Positions 44,617 to 56,483 are shown, counted from the first letter of the stretch. The stretch: DNA of 64,000 nucleotides from Pictodentalium vernedei (GCA_031216915.1 CM062292.1:73700956-73764955), one strand, 5' to 3'. The notes: a model not told the origin generated them from the sequence alone. Numbers and translations: made by a program.

Positions 44617-46198
44617 CGGAAGTGGAATTCTTTGGCTAAATATTGTTTGGATTTGCAAATAATGTTACAGGAATGCCTGTATATTGACACGTTTGCATGT
44701 GCCATTTAACTCATTGTGCAACTGCGAAACATATCTGTGGAAAAAAGAGGAGTTGCACATACCCCCTGTGCCCTGCCCCGGCTCCGCCGCCTCCAACCTT
44801 TGAGTTGAGTTAGTCCCGATAGACTGCCCAGTTTAGCAATTTAATTTATATTGTATTAATTATTTTGTTGTAACCTGTAGTACGTTCAGGTATTTTTCAG
44901 TCGATGTAACCGAAACTGTCGTTCGTGGATTATTTCCAGGCTTTCGAACAAACTGAGTAATCTCTCTGGCAACACGTGGGCAATGTCAACCGTGCAGAAA
45001 TTTAACAATTTTCTTCCTGAAACAAGTATTCAAGGGCATACTCGTTCAAGCTGAGTATTTTATTGGGGATTAACCACAGATCCTCGACACAAGTTGTGAA
45101 ATCGAAAGAAAAATGATATTTGATAGCATTTTTGATTCGATGCTGGCGTCCCCCATAATGGTATATAAATATTACCAAGGTACCCAACTCGCTTTTCGAA
45201 AACGATAGCACTCATCTTCATTATAACCTCTCAAATTTGATTCACATAACGTATCCAGCAGTATCAGTTGTCAATGAAAAGGGGATTGAATAAGCTTTAC
45301 AGTGGTGTATTACGCGACTGTTGGATGTTCTCGGGTCGTTCATAATAACTGGGAGAAGTTACAGAAAAGACCGAAAACATTTAGTCGGACAAGATGATGT
45401 TTAGTGGAAAGTGGGTTTCGAGCGACATCTTCAACACTTGTGCAATGCTTGTTGTTCGTACTTTCCGTACTTCTCGAGTTATGACCAAGGCATAATGGGT
45501 GACCTTCAACATTTGATGTCCAAGTATGACCTCGACTTTGAGGTGTGGACCCAGATTTATGTTCAACACACCTTCTCACTGTCTTCATCACTTCTATTAG
45601 ACCCGGGAATTATACTACGACTAGTTTACGAGTTATAGCTGTAGTGGTAATTTAAGCGTAGTTTGGGTTGGCAGCGCGTGCTTTTCCGCCAAACTGGAGC
45701 TTCCATTTTTTTGTGCCCCACCAGTGTCCGATAACAGTGTTCTCTCCAATTGCAAAGTCGCATATCGCCAGAAGATGGGTAATATATCGAAAAACCGAAC
45801 CGATGCCGATATGGAGATACCGAAAAATCGAACCGAACCAATCATTAAATACCGAAGCAATCTGTATTTTCGAATTTACCTACACTTGCTATTTATATAA
45901 TAAGATTTTGTTAAGGCTTGATGGCAGCTAAAGCTTTCATTTTCATGAAGAAGTGACTGGTTTTCTTTTCAGTTTTGTTAACCCTTAGAGGCCTGGGCAA
46001 TTGCCCTGACTACAACATGTAGTTCATTTGCTTAGCAGTGATTTTTTGTCAAGTCTTGTCTGTCTGTTACTGTTAAAGCAGCCAAGACTTGAATAGAAAT
46101 CACTACCCAAGTGATTTGTCTATCGTCAGCAGGACTTCCTAATGATGGCATGTTTGAAGTGTACATGCTCCGAGGTCACAAAAGCCGGAAAGTGGCCT
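44617..46198. other. Unassigned noncoding sequence
   Basis: ORFs under 90 codons without motifs. At 46030-46110 there is a degraded piece of the central palindrome of 39221-39699 ('agtcttg', 'gcagccaagacttga', 'gaaa(t)cac'). Otherwise this is the longest stretch of the intron without obvious repeats. Confidence 0.45.
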
Positions 46199-46448
46199 TT
46201 AACCCTTTACCCAAGGAATCGACCGCATCCGCCCGCGTAATATGCAAATTCAGCAGTTGAAAAAATAGTATTTTTCAACAAAATGTCAACAAAACCATAT
46301 CAAGTGACACCTCGTTGGAACGCGCTCGTCGAGCTCGTTCCAACGAGGGGTCACATGATAGAGTTTTGTTGAAATTTTTTGAAAACAATTAAAAAATGAT
46401 ATTTAAAATAATAAATTTTGATATCGTCTGCGTTGGGTAAAGGGTTAA
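46199..46448. mobile_element. piggyBac-like MITE, subfamily B, copy 2
   Basis: TTAA at 46199-46202 and 46445-46448; ends CCCTTTACCCAAG and CTGCGTTGGGTAAAGGG. Core GGAACGCGCTCGTCGAGCTC has a single change in the palindrome. Confidence 0.92.
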
Positions 46449-46689
46449 AGGTTATAGTGTGTTTGGAACAAGTCATAAAATTACTGTAGACATGAGTTGT
46501 GTTGGCAAAAGAATGCCAACGTTGAGCTTATTGGCAGTGGAATTTGTGGTGCTGTGGTAGAATGATACAAGAACAATTTATTCTGTATTTTTCTGGTGTG
46601 AATTCCCCTTTGGTACGAGGGAATTTTTTCTCTCTCCTTATATTTGTTTTCAGGTGAGGAGTAGGTGAGCGAAAAAGTCGCTCGCCAGA

Positions 46690-46895
46690 AAATGCTAGGC
46701 CTGCGTACATAGCGTCGATGTACATTTGCTTTCAAACAGTGCTAACGCTGCTTACGTTGTGATGGTAAGTTGAAGAATAAGACAGTTACTCGCTGTTGCT
46801 CGGTGGTTTTCTCATGGAAAACTGGCTTCCCCCACAGGTAGAAATACCAGACACGATATGAGCCGCGCTTTAAAAATGTCGTCAAAATCCCAAAG
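46690..46895 (+). mobile_element. Highly decayed SINE
   Basis: 'cgtcgatgtacatttgct', 'gctaacgctgcttacg', 'gttactcgctgttgctcgg', 'ggttttctc' and 'gtcgtcaaaatccca' follow the order of the SINE body on the plus strand, with heavy divergence. Confidence 0.6.
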
Positions 46896-47099
46896 AACAA
46901 AGACACAAAAACTATATGCCATGGCATTCTACTTATAGCAGTGGATATAAAAAAGAATCGATTTTAACGTTAATTAAATTTAAAGTGGAATTACCCCGAT
47001 ATGTTGCGTGTCTAAATTTTACACGCGTTCAATAAAACATGACACATTCATGATTGGTGTGAAAATAGCAATATAATATCTGAATCACAGTTTTAGTTT

Positions 47100-47421
47100 C
47101 AGTGGCGTGGATAGCTTTTCGTTGGCGAAGGGGCAAGGCGAAAATTTTCCGACAGACCGAAAATTTTCCGACAGTGTAACAACAACAAAAACCCAAACAA
47201 ACAGAAAGAATCTGTTGTTTACTGCAAATGTACTGAAAATTGGTCTTTTTTACCCCAAATTTACCCCAAATGGCATGTTTTTATCCCCAAAGCCAGCATT
47301 TTAATGTTATTAGGCATAAATTCGCCTAAAAATGGTCCCAAAAAATTTCCGACAAAACTTCTGGTGGGGGGGGGGGGGGCTCCGCCCCCCCCCCCCCGGC
47401 CTCCCTTTATCTACGCCACTG
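47100..47421. mobile_element. hAT-like MITE with 8-bp duplication
   Basis: CAGTGGCGTGGATAG (47100) and CTACGCCACTG (ending 47421). Flanks TTTAGTTT and TTGAGTTT agree at seven of eight bases. The interior has a duplicated 'gaaaattttccgacag' (47140, 47158) and G/C runs. 322 bp. Confidence 0.85.
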
Positions 47422-47985
47422 TTGAGTTTGGGAAGAAAATGTTCAACAGATTCTCTTTTTCCTTTCTTTTTGCAGAGTTTAACTGTTGGAGTACAAGAAA
47501 CCCATGTTTGGGCTTTAAGCTTAACTTAAATACTTTGATACTTTTGTACGTCTTATGATGTACCTTGATACTTTGAGATAATTTGTTTTATAATTTTTCG
47601 ATTTTTTAAAGTTTTAACCTCAATTCCTATTTTCTCCCGAATAGTGTTCAGTGACAACCGTTGAGCCAAATGTTATCGCAGTTTAAAATACTAATATAAT
47701 CCTGCCTTCAAGACTTCTTAACTGGTTGAGTGCTAGAAGCCACTAAAAGGGCTTTCAACAAGAAAATACAGCAGTGCTGTGCAAAAAAGGACGATGATCA
47801 CGTAGTCTTGATGATTTCTTTAAGCACACACCATATTTTTTTTCATTCCTTTTCCAACAGCACTGAACGTTCTGAATACGAGTGGCATTTTCTGTAAATA
47901 CGATCAGTTCTATCGGGGTTTTCTATCAATAACCTCACAGTACACATCGAACGTAAGGAAATTAACTCGTTACGTGGTGTCTGGA
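47422..47985. other. Unassigned noncoding sequence
   Basis: AT-rich. Nothing recognised. Confidence 0.4.
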
Positions 47986-48145
47986 CGATTCGGACCGTGT
48001 ACGATTTGGACAGGATTTTTATAAAGGACGTTTCGGCCCAGATCTATTGACGATTCGGACCATATTTCTGGCCGATTCGGACCAGCTTATTGGACGATTC
48101 GGACCATGTATGTGGACGATTCGGACCAGGTTTCTGGCCGATTTG
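47986..48145. repeat. Minisatellite with GACGATTCGGACCA unit
   Basis: 'gacgattcggacc' occurs at 47983, 48049, 48092 and 48115 with 'ggccgatt(c)' variants between. Irregular spacing of roughly 20-23 bases. Confidence 0.75.
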
Positions 48146-48396
48146 CCCAACAGACACACAAACTACACAAGCCAGCACAGCCATGCACACTTCACAAGAC
48201 AGCATAGACTTGTCTTTTGAATTAAATAGACCTAGAGCTTTATGTCCCAATTTCAGTGAGCCATTTTCATTAATTTCACTAAAAAAATACCGACGTACCG
48301 GTATTGTTTGTAGTTATCACAACAGATAATTCTCTAAGTAATTATGAAACAACTAATCCTGTGCTTCTGGGTCATGCCAAGGAAGAGGAGAAAAGA

Positions 48397-49290
48397 CGTG
48401 ACGTCAACATTGACCTGCCTGTTTTTATTTGCAATGCTTTTTGGGTCCGTATACCGAATTTGGTCAAAATCGGCCCAGTAGTTGGCCCGTTGCTAAGGGC
48501 GCTCTCGTTGCTGGGAAGTCACGTGACATCAACATTGACTGTTTGTTTTCATTTTCAATGCATTTTGGGTCCGTATACCGAATTAGGTCAAAATCGGCAC
48601 AGTAGTTAGCCCGTTGCTAAGAGGGAGCTCTGGTTGCTAGGGAAGCCACGTGACGTCAACATTGACCTGTATGTTTTTATTTGCAATGCATTTTGGGTCC
48701 GTATACCAAAGTTGGCCAAAATCGGCCCAGTAGTTAGCCCGTTGCTAAGGTGGCGTTCTGGTTGCTAGGGAAGTCACGTGACGTCAACATTGACCTGTCT
48801 GTTTTCATTTGCAATGCATTTTGGGTCCGTATACCGAATTTTGTCAAAATCGGCCAAGTAGTTAGCCCGTTGCTAAGGGGGCGCTCTGGTTGCTATGGAA
48901 GTCACGTGACGTTATGATTGATCTGTCTATTTTCATTTGCAATGCATTTTGGGTCTGTATACCGAATTTGGTCCAAACCGGCCCAGTAGTTAGCCCGTTG
49001 CTAAGGGCGCGCTCTGGTTGCTAGGGAAGTCACGAGACGTCAACATTGATCTGTCTATTTTTATTTGCAATGCATTTTGGGTCCGTATACCGAATTTGGT
49101 CAAAATCGGTCCAGTAGTTAGCCCGTTGCTAAGGGGACGCTCTGGTTGCTAGGTCACGTGGCGACACCATTGACCTGTCTGTTTTCGTTTGCAATGCATG
49201 TTGGGTCCATGTATCAAAATTGGTCCAGTAGTTTGCCCGTTGCTAGGGGCGTGCTTTACTTGCTATGGTCGTCACGTGACATAATCAGTG
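48397..49290. repeat. Satellite array, about 127-bp period, seven units
   Basis: Each unit has CACGTGACGTCAACATTGAC, then 'tttgcaatgcattttgggtc', 'gtataccgaatt', 'caaaatcgg', 'cagtagttagcccgttgcta' and 'ctctggttgct'. Unit starts fall near 48398, 48521, 48648, 48775, 48903, 49031 and 49155, with a partial at 49272. Identity is high, so the array is young or homogenised. It is followed by a poly-C/CA run. Confidence 0.95.
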
Positions 49291-49307
49291 ACCCATTAAC
49301 CTCACCA

Positions 49308-49338
<31 letters not shown>

Positions 49339-50095
49339 ACTCAATATATTAAGGGTTCCTTGACCGTATGAGGGTGAAAACAATGGTGGAGAGCCATCAC
49401 TTGTTCTAGCGTCCGAGTAATGTAACCTTATTTGTACCCGGTTCCTTTGGGAAAAATCCCTAAAAGTTTAATCAGCCAGAGTGATTATCGTGAAGTCTCA
49501 TCTCGTTAACTACTTCCTACGTTAAAAAAGTGTGAAATTAGTATAAAGGACTCACGAGTTTCGACGTCGGCTTCGCCTCCGTCTCAACTCGGGCGCCTAC
49601 GGCGCCTTCGTCCTTTATAAAAATAATCTAGCCGTCCAACCAGATAATCACTAATGTGAAAAATATCTTGTTATTTGTGCTCTCCGATGTATAACGTCAC
49701 ATTTCGAAAAACGTTGAAGAAACTGAATTCCCAGTGACGTTTGAACGTCAGGGTAATTAAAGTCTCATAGAGTTAAGTGCAGGTACCACACTTTGAAAGC
49801 TCCTGATTTTGTAGATGTGTTTCATCTAATCTTTGAAATAAAATTATTTAGACTGCATTGATTTGTCTAGTTACATGCCTAAGCACTCTCCCATAACATG
49901 TAACAAGGCAAACATACGTGAACAAATTTTGACGACCAAACTTAATCTAGCATTCTACCGGTTAATTAACATTTGGCACAAATCGAACATGTTTTAATCT
50001 GAAAGAGGCAATTGATTTTGTTCCTATGTGGTTTAAACTTCATTATTATTAATTCACTGTGCTCCAACTTCACATTAATACCAATTTACACAGCC
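49291..50095. other. Unassigned, with an imperfect inverted repeat
   Basis: At 49540-49625 'tataaaggac(t)' pairs with 'gtcctttata' around a GC-rich segment with 'ggcttcgcctccg' and 'ggcgcctacggcgcc'. The rest shows nothing. Confidence 0.45.
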
Positions 50096-51110
50096 TGAAA
50101 GGAAGTATAATAAACCTGAAACAAAGGCTGTAAAGTGCAGCCGGTCGCTAATGGCCATTTTAGTCATTAACGCCCGCGGACCGGCTTAGCACACGGTGAC
50201 GTTCTTCGCGTGACGGCATGTCGCCTTCCTGGAAAGCTGTTTATATTCACCTAACGAGTTTACCTTTCATTGTTATTGATCGAGATAAATAAAGTGTTCT
50301 ATCTTATATTGCTTAATAAATGGTGTTTCACATTGATTCTTGTCACGAAATAATATAAATCCAAAAGGGTCAAAGTCTTTCTTATAATTTTCAAGTATTG
50401 ATATTAAATAATAATAATAACATGATTTTCTCAATCTCAGGCGTCGGTCGTTTGGCTCCATTACTGGATCTCCATCTGTGATTATTATCACTCAAACTAT
50501 AAGTTACTAGTCGATAAACATGATTTTGGAGGGCCGTTAAAACTCCATAATTTCAGTGACGTCATTCGACGGAACCGGGCCGCGGACGATAATGGTATAA
50601 ATAGCCATTAGCGGCCCGGCTATTTTTAGATTCCATGGTCTAATGAATTACTCCCATTCGGATGACGTCCCTTTGTATTTCTGAACTGAAGTCGAACGCA
50701 CGATCGAAACAGAAATATCGAACCGACTTTAGTGATTATTACTTCCAGCAATTCCCTCGTGCGGTAAGCTGTAACAGGGAGTGGTAATGATAGAAATAAC
50801 ATGATTGTTGTCAGGCATCATGATTCATTAGCGGCCCTGCAGCAATGATGAACAGCCCTTGGGCTTATTAATGGCCCCGACATCGTCTCGGGCCTTTAAT
50901 AAACCCTCGGGCTGTTCATCATTGCTGCAGGGCCACTAATGAACCATAATGCCCTCCAAAATTATGTTATTGTTATATTAGCAGCACCACACTCATTAGT
51001 GGACTCGGCTATCGCCTCGGGCCTCGAATGACTGATGGGCTGCTAATCACAGGTGGCGGTTCAGTAATGGAGCTCCACGCCATCGAAAATCATGTTATTG
51101 TATAATTAAT
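50096..51110. mobile_element. Repeat family H, copy 2 (rearranged)
   Basis: 50096-50480 is inverted relative to 37270-37545, 50486-50975 is a direct copy of 37546-38031 (palindrome 50800-50960), and 50980-51110 is inverted relative to 37075-37165. So the same three blocks occur in a different arrangement from copy 1. 'ataacatgatttt' marks several block ends. Confidence 0.7.
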
Positions 51111-51790
51111 TTAAGATTAATGGCAAAATGTCAATGCCTCTTGATCGCAACAAGACATCATTTGCAAAGATTCAATGAGCAATGTGGGTGGAGGCATGTT
51201 TTATTTTTCGCAAATAATTATCCCCCGCCAAAACGAAATTTTCGGGGAATATAGAAATGAGTGCCGTCCGTTCGTCCGTCTGTAACAACCATGGACCTTC
51301 ATATCTGTCAGTGGATGTTGGATTTAAATGATCTTTGATATGCTGATAGACCATCATAGGGGAAAGGATATTTACAAGTAACAGGTTTTGTCCAAACATT
51401 TTTTTCTAGAGTTATGGGCCTTTTTTAGAGTTTTTTCAACTTGGACAATTTTAATTTTTGTGGTTTGTGTTTAGTAAACCACTTCTTGGCGGGGGATACC
51501 GGTGACGTTGCACCTTGTTGATTTTTTTTCAAAACCGGCATATCATGTATTGAATGCTGCTCGTTCAATAATAAGCTGGACGATGGCACACTGTGATTGA
51601 AGATGCTTGGTACATGAAAGTCGGCTTTCAGTAGTCAACACACGAAACCTTGGGCGGATAAGGAAGTGTTTAACAAGTCAACAAAGGAAAAGATCGGTGC
51701 AATTCATAAGGCTGAGAGAAAAAGTGAAATGGTTCAGATTTCCCGTCCGATCCTAATTTTCATTTCCGACCCTAATCTGTTTATAAGTCC
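51111..51790. other. Unassigned, with CCGTCCGTTCGTCCGTC motif
   Basis: The motif near 51267 resembles the GGAC tails of the satellite elements. 'ccccgccaa' (51224) and 'ttggcggggg' (51486) face each other and may be ends of a roughly 270-bp element. No gene. Confidence 0.4.
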
Positions 51791-51874
51791 TTAACCCTTT
51801 ACCTAACATGAAAAGCAGACGACACTTGTTCAAAAAATAACTACTTTTTTCATTTTTTTTGTCTCAAAAACATA
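51791..51874. mobile_element. piggyBac-like MITE left-end fragment
   Basis: TTAACCCTTTACCTAACATG through 'tgtctcaaaaacatag', then an abrupt change to a different palindromic element. Confidence 0.8.
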
Positions 51875-51879
51875 GATGG

Positions 51880-52100
51880 AAAGCTTACAATTGAGCGTAC
51901 TTGCGACAATCGCCAGTTCATATCGGACGGAAAAGTGAAGGTTGCACTCCATTGATTCAGGTCGCAGTAAAATTACCAGTCGCACGCACTTGGGCTGTAA
52001 ACGTGGCGCTCTGAGAGCCACGTTTACCACTCAAGTGTGCGCGACTGGTAATTTTACTGCGACCCCAGTCAACGAAGTTTAACATAATGTTGCTCTTTCG
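51880..52100. repeat. Palindromic element
   Basis: 'ggtcgcagtaaaattaccag' pairs with its complement. Inner arms 'gcacttgggctgtaaacgtgg' (20-base core) and complement meet at CGCTCTGAGAGC. Outer arms ('tgaaggttgcact', 'ccattgat') pair with mismatches to 52065-52100. Confidence 0.8.
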
Positions 52101-52594
52101 AGCCTTCACTTGTCTAGCAGTGCACGGTATTACAATCAGAATCGGCCGATTATGAGCTCAAATAAAAGGTAATCGGTCAGCGACCATTTTTTGGTAATCG
52201 GCTGGACACTAGAAATGGACCCTATTCTTATGAAAGGGCTTTTTAAGTCTTGGGGCAAAAGATTCTCTATCTGAAACAATATATGTTGGAGTCAAAATTG
52301 ACGAAAAGTATCCGTATTGTCCTCCCCGTTATGCCCCTTTTTTGTTACAATCTTGAATTTTGTCTGTATGAGCTTCATCAAAATTGAGATCTGATAGGGC
52401 TTAAGAGATAAGAAAAGAAAGAAATCAACAAATAAAATATAATTTGGCAGTTTAGAGCTCACTGGGAACCTGTTTGTGAAAATGGGTCACTGGTGGGTGC
52501 ACAATGTGTTGTCAAATTCCCAGCCCCCCCCCACCCCATTTCACTACCATTATCACCAGATATCAAATGCGGTCTATGCTCTATCAACATATCA
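52101..52594. other. Unassigned noncoding sequence
   Basis: No ORF of note. It may include the 5' flank of the satellite-bearing element that follows. Confidence 0.35.
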
Positions 52595-53790
52595 AACAAG
52601 AGCACCGCCTAGCGGGGAAACATACGCCCGTGGTGATCACCATGTGTGCAAAGTTTTGACAATATAGCATGTGAAATGTTGAAGGAGTAAGCGACACAGT
52701 ACTGTCATGTTTTAAGTACTAAAAGGGGGCATAACTCTGGAAATACAAAACATAGTTTCATGTTCTTGTCACATGCACAATGGCAATTGGTGATCAACAT
52801 GTGTGCAAAGTTTGAATAATATAGCACGAAAATTGTTGAAGGAGAAGGTGACACAATGCTGTAGTGTTTTAAGTGCTGAAAGGGCCATATCTCTGGAAAT
52901 ACAAAATGGAGTTACCGGCTCTTGTCACATGCACAACGGCAACTGGTGCTCACCATGCGTGCAAAGTTTGAACAATATTGCATGCAAAATGTTGAAGGAG
53001 TAGGCGACACAATACTGCAATGTTTTAAAAACTAAAAGGAGGCATAACTCAGGAAATACAAAACAGAGTTACCCGCTCTTGTCACATGCACACCGGCAAT
53101 TAGTGATCAACAGGTGTGCAAAGTTTGAACAATATAGTATGTAAGATGTTGAAGGAGAAGCACAATACTCTAATGTTTTAAGTACTAAAAGGGGCATAAC
53201 CCTGGATATATAAAATGGAGTTATCTGCCCTTGTCACATGCACTACGGCAATTGGTGAGCACCATGTGTGCAAAGTTTGAACAATACAGCATGTAAAATG
53301 TTGAAGGAGTAGGCGACACAAACTGTAATGTTTTAAGTACTAAAGGGGTGCATAACTCTGGAAATACAAAAAAGATAGTTACTTGCTCTTGTCACATGCA
53401 CAATGGCAATTGGTGGTCAACATGTGTGCAAAGTTTGAACAATATAGCATTAAAATGTTGAAGGAGAAGGCGACACAATACTGTAATGTTCAAGTACAAA
53501 AAGGGGCATAACTCTGGAAATACAAAATGGAGGTACCTGCTCTTGTCACATGCACAACGGCAACTGGTGATCACCATGTGTGCAAAGTTGGAACAATATA
53601 GCATGTAAAATGTTGATTGAGTAGGTGACACACCACTGTAATGTTTTAAGTACTAAAAGGGGGTATAACTCTGGATATACAAATTGGAGTTACCTGCACT
53701 TGTCACATGCACAACGGCAATTACTGATCAACATGTGTGCAAAGTTTGAACAGTGTAGCATGTAAACTTTTGGAGGAGTAGGCGACACAA
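52595..53790. repeat. Satellite array, about 155-bp period, eight units
   Basis: 'catgtgtgcaaagttt' recurs near 52640, 52798, 52955, 53112, 53264, 53419, 53575 and 53731. Each unit also has 'atgttgaaggag', 'gcataactctggaaatac' and 'cttgtcacatgcac'. The array ends in 'acggacggacggaggg'. With the (ACGG)n at 54312 this is the pearl-like layout (core repeats plus microsatellite). Confidence 0.93.
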
Positions 53791-53869
53791 AATTGTTTAC
53801 GGACGGACGGAGGGACAGACGGCGGACGTTCCAACATTTTGGGTTTATGGGCTACCAAAAAACATTTTG

Positions 53870-54305
53870 TAAGTCCAAAACCTTATTTTACCCAGAACCC
53901 GACCCCCTACACCCTAGAACTTATATTTAACCCTAACCCCACCCCTCCATCCAAAAACCACACCCTACCCTACCCACCATGACCCTAAAAGCCCACCCCT
54001 GACCCTAACCCCCAGCCCCCCGATACCTAACCCCCAACCTTAAGCCCTACTCTGGGGCTACCCCTACCCCCACCCCTGACCCTAACCCCACCCTAGCCAG
54101 ACAATAGGATAAGGGGCTATTTTTCGGTTTAGGGGCTACTAAAACTACCCCCCCCCCGAACCCAACCCTACTCCCCGGACCTACCCCTGCCCCCAACCTT
54201 AAGCCCTATTCGGGGGATACCCCTATCCCTAACCCCACCCCACTCCTAACCCAAACACTACCTTAATTTAGAGGTAGCCCCTAATAATAATAGTCCCTAA
54301 ACCCC
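53870..54305. repeat. Low-complexity C-rich region (CCCTAACCCC-like)
   Basis: About 430 bases dominated by 'ccctaacccc', 'acccctacccc' and 'ggggctac' words, with strong strand asymmetry (C over G) in most of it. It lies between two ACGG-type microsatellites. Confidence 0.8.
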
Positions 54306-54309
54306 CAAT

Positions 54310-54372
54310 GTTCGCACGGACGGACGGACGGACGGACGGACGGACGGACGGACGGACGGACGGACGGACGGA
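54310..54372. repeat. (ACGG)n microsatellite
   Basis: Fifteen uninterrupted repeats of ACGG/GGAC. Confidence 0.97.
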
Positions 54373-54826
54373 TAAAAACGGGAGTTTAGAAAGCAAAATT
54401 TGTGATGGAGATGTGGCTTCTTGTATCAACGTTCAGAGAGTGTCAGGGTAATCAGGATGGTCTTTATCGCTATACTTCACTAAGAGTCATCAGAGAGAAT
54501 GGTGGGAAAAATATTCCAGCATATACTTATGCTAGCAGGAGACATTCTATTTTTCAAATTCTATCGAATTTTTCTGAGCTGGATTTAAGCTCAAGTGAAA
54601 GAAAAATGTCTTTACCGTCAACTTGACTTAAAAATCATGTTTAATATTAATGAAGTTTAATTCCAAAAAGTGTACACCACATTTTTTCTGTGACAACTTT
54701 CTCTGTAATGTTTGCTATTACTTCACCGTGCAGGTCTTTACTGTTCTGTCTTTGCCGTTACAATATATAAGTACATGTCCTTACAGTTGTCTTTTTATAA
54801 TGATGAATGGCATACCGTACGGTCAC
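54373..54826. other. Unassigned; possible 3' end of the pearl-like element
   Basis: 'gtcaacttgacttaaaaatc' at 54618 is similar to 'gtcaagttgagctaaaaatc' at 39169, which lies at the same distance class from the GGAC tail of the other array. Nothing coding. Confidence 0.4.
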
Positions 54827-55470
54827 CGTGGGCTGGTCACTTTCCGCGGGTGGGCAATATTTCCACATACGCGATAATATTAGACTCCCAACACTAAATT
54901 TTGGAATGATCATAAAAGAATTCATTAATGAAGCATCGGGTACAACTACAACCCGGTATTTCATTAATTAAAATTTTGCTAATGATGAGTTTTATTACGT
55001 GGTAAACACATGCGTGGACAATACTGCCCACGTATGGACAAAGACCAGCCCACGGCGGCTGTACTGAATCTACAGTTAAAACTAGAAGTCCTGTCATGAA
55101 CTGTAGGAATTGCGCGCAATTGCCACTTCGAATGGCATTCAAAGCACGGCAGGTATCTCCTGGTTACTCATAGCAAACACAGGCAATGTTTCAGCCAATG
55201 GACCTCCATTGGCTGAAACATTGCTTGTGCACAGGCCATATGCACAGAATTTGATGGCCTTACTCTGGTTATAACACGCAGATGAACGCACAGATCGACG
55301 CGCTATTTGTGCGCATTTCACGACAGGACTTCTAGTTTTAACTGTACAACCTGGTATTTCATTAATTAAAATTTTGCTGATGATGTGTTTTATTACGTGG
55401 TAAACGCATGCGTGGATATCACTGCCCACGTGTGGACAATGACCAGCCCACGGCGGCTGTACTGTATCTA
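54827..55470. repeat. 122-bp direct repeats flanking a family G element
   Basis: 54949-55070 and 55349-55470 are near-identical ('ggtatttcattaattaaaat', 'attacgtggtaaac', 'agcccacggcggctgtact'). An inverted piece of the same sequence lies at 54827-54870. The family G element sits exactly at the junction of the two units. Confidence 0.85.
55071..55346. mobile_element. TA-flanked foldback element, family G, copy 2, apex deleted
   Basis: TACAGTTAAAACTAGAAGTC at 55071 and its complement ending 55346. The centre reads 'ccaatggacctccattgg': the CGGG...CCCG apex present in the other copies is missing, leaving a minimal loop. Confidence 0.9.
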
Positions 55471-56483
55471 GAAGAGAAATTTCAATAACGTAAACACTGC
55501 GGAGATTCCATGTACAAGTTTGGGCCAACTGCATTTTAGAATGCATGGTTTCAGTATTCCTTCTGGTTTGCGGGTTCACCATCACCAATTATATCCTCAC
55601 CACAATGTCTTTACCGTTGAAAATCGATAACGGAAAAAAACAAGTTTTGATAACATCAAGGTGGCAGGCAGAATTCCAATGTAGAGAGGTTTCAAGCTTT
55701 GTTGCTACGCAGCGACGTCGGAGCTACACTCCCTGCCTTCAGACCATGGGGCGACGAGAGGGGGCACACGATGCCCTTCCCAGGTTCATCTCTCAATTTT
55801 GTTCAATGATTTATTCTCGAAGTAAAGCTAAAATAGACCCCAAATCCGATCTGAGAGCTTTCAAAATTCAATGGGGGAGTTTGGGAAGACGTGCCCCCTC
55901 CCGATGAGAGGGGAACACCTCCTCTCAAACTCCCCCATTTCAGGCCTTCACAACATGCATTCTTCGGCATGTCATGGGAGGCTGCTAGTGCCCTTTTCCC
56001 GGAGACTGCCCCCCCTCCCACACACACCTAACCTGAAGTGCTTCCGGTGCCATTGTTGCTGAGTACATATACACTTCTATTATTTCCCTATCTTTTACAA
56101 TAATTTGTTTTAGTTTCTTTTGATGCTGATCGGATGACTATTGTCGTCACCTTTAATGGGCCACTTTCGTGACAATCGCCCTTCAAGCTCATTTCAATTC
56201 TATACAATAAAACTAGTTATTACGCGCCTGTTCTTTGAAATCCCCATCTTGAGCAACACTAAGCCATGTGGAAAATGAAAATGAAAATCAGTTCCGCACA
56301 CATGTGCGGAATGGAAATCGTTGACGGAATTTTTTTTAAATAGAAGTGAAATTTCACTGGAATTTTCTACAAATAGTGCACCGCAATTAAAATTTGAATC
56401 GCTAGCGATAACTAAAATAGTAACACGGATTCTCCTCGCAAGTTTGGTTGGCGATAAAATGTGTTCTTTTTGTTGATAGTTCG
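55471..56483. other. Unassigned, with one palindrome
   Basis: Near 55870-55945 'aatgggggagtttg(g)ga' pairs with 'tcaaactcccccatt' around CCCTCCCGATGAGAGGGG. ORFs (up to 153 codons at 56200-56661) have no recognisable motif and overlap the next palindrome, so I do not call them. Confidence 0.45.

Noticed and set aside
38400-53790. CRISPR-like arrays from the regularly spaced repeats
   Set aside because: Units are contiguous 127-328-bp satellites without short repeats separated by unique spacers, in a eukaryotic genome.
55139-55588. 149-codon minus-strand ORF
   Set aside because: It runs through a family G foldback element and its flanking direct repeats, so it is an accident of repeat sequence.
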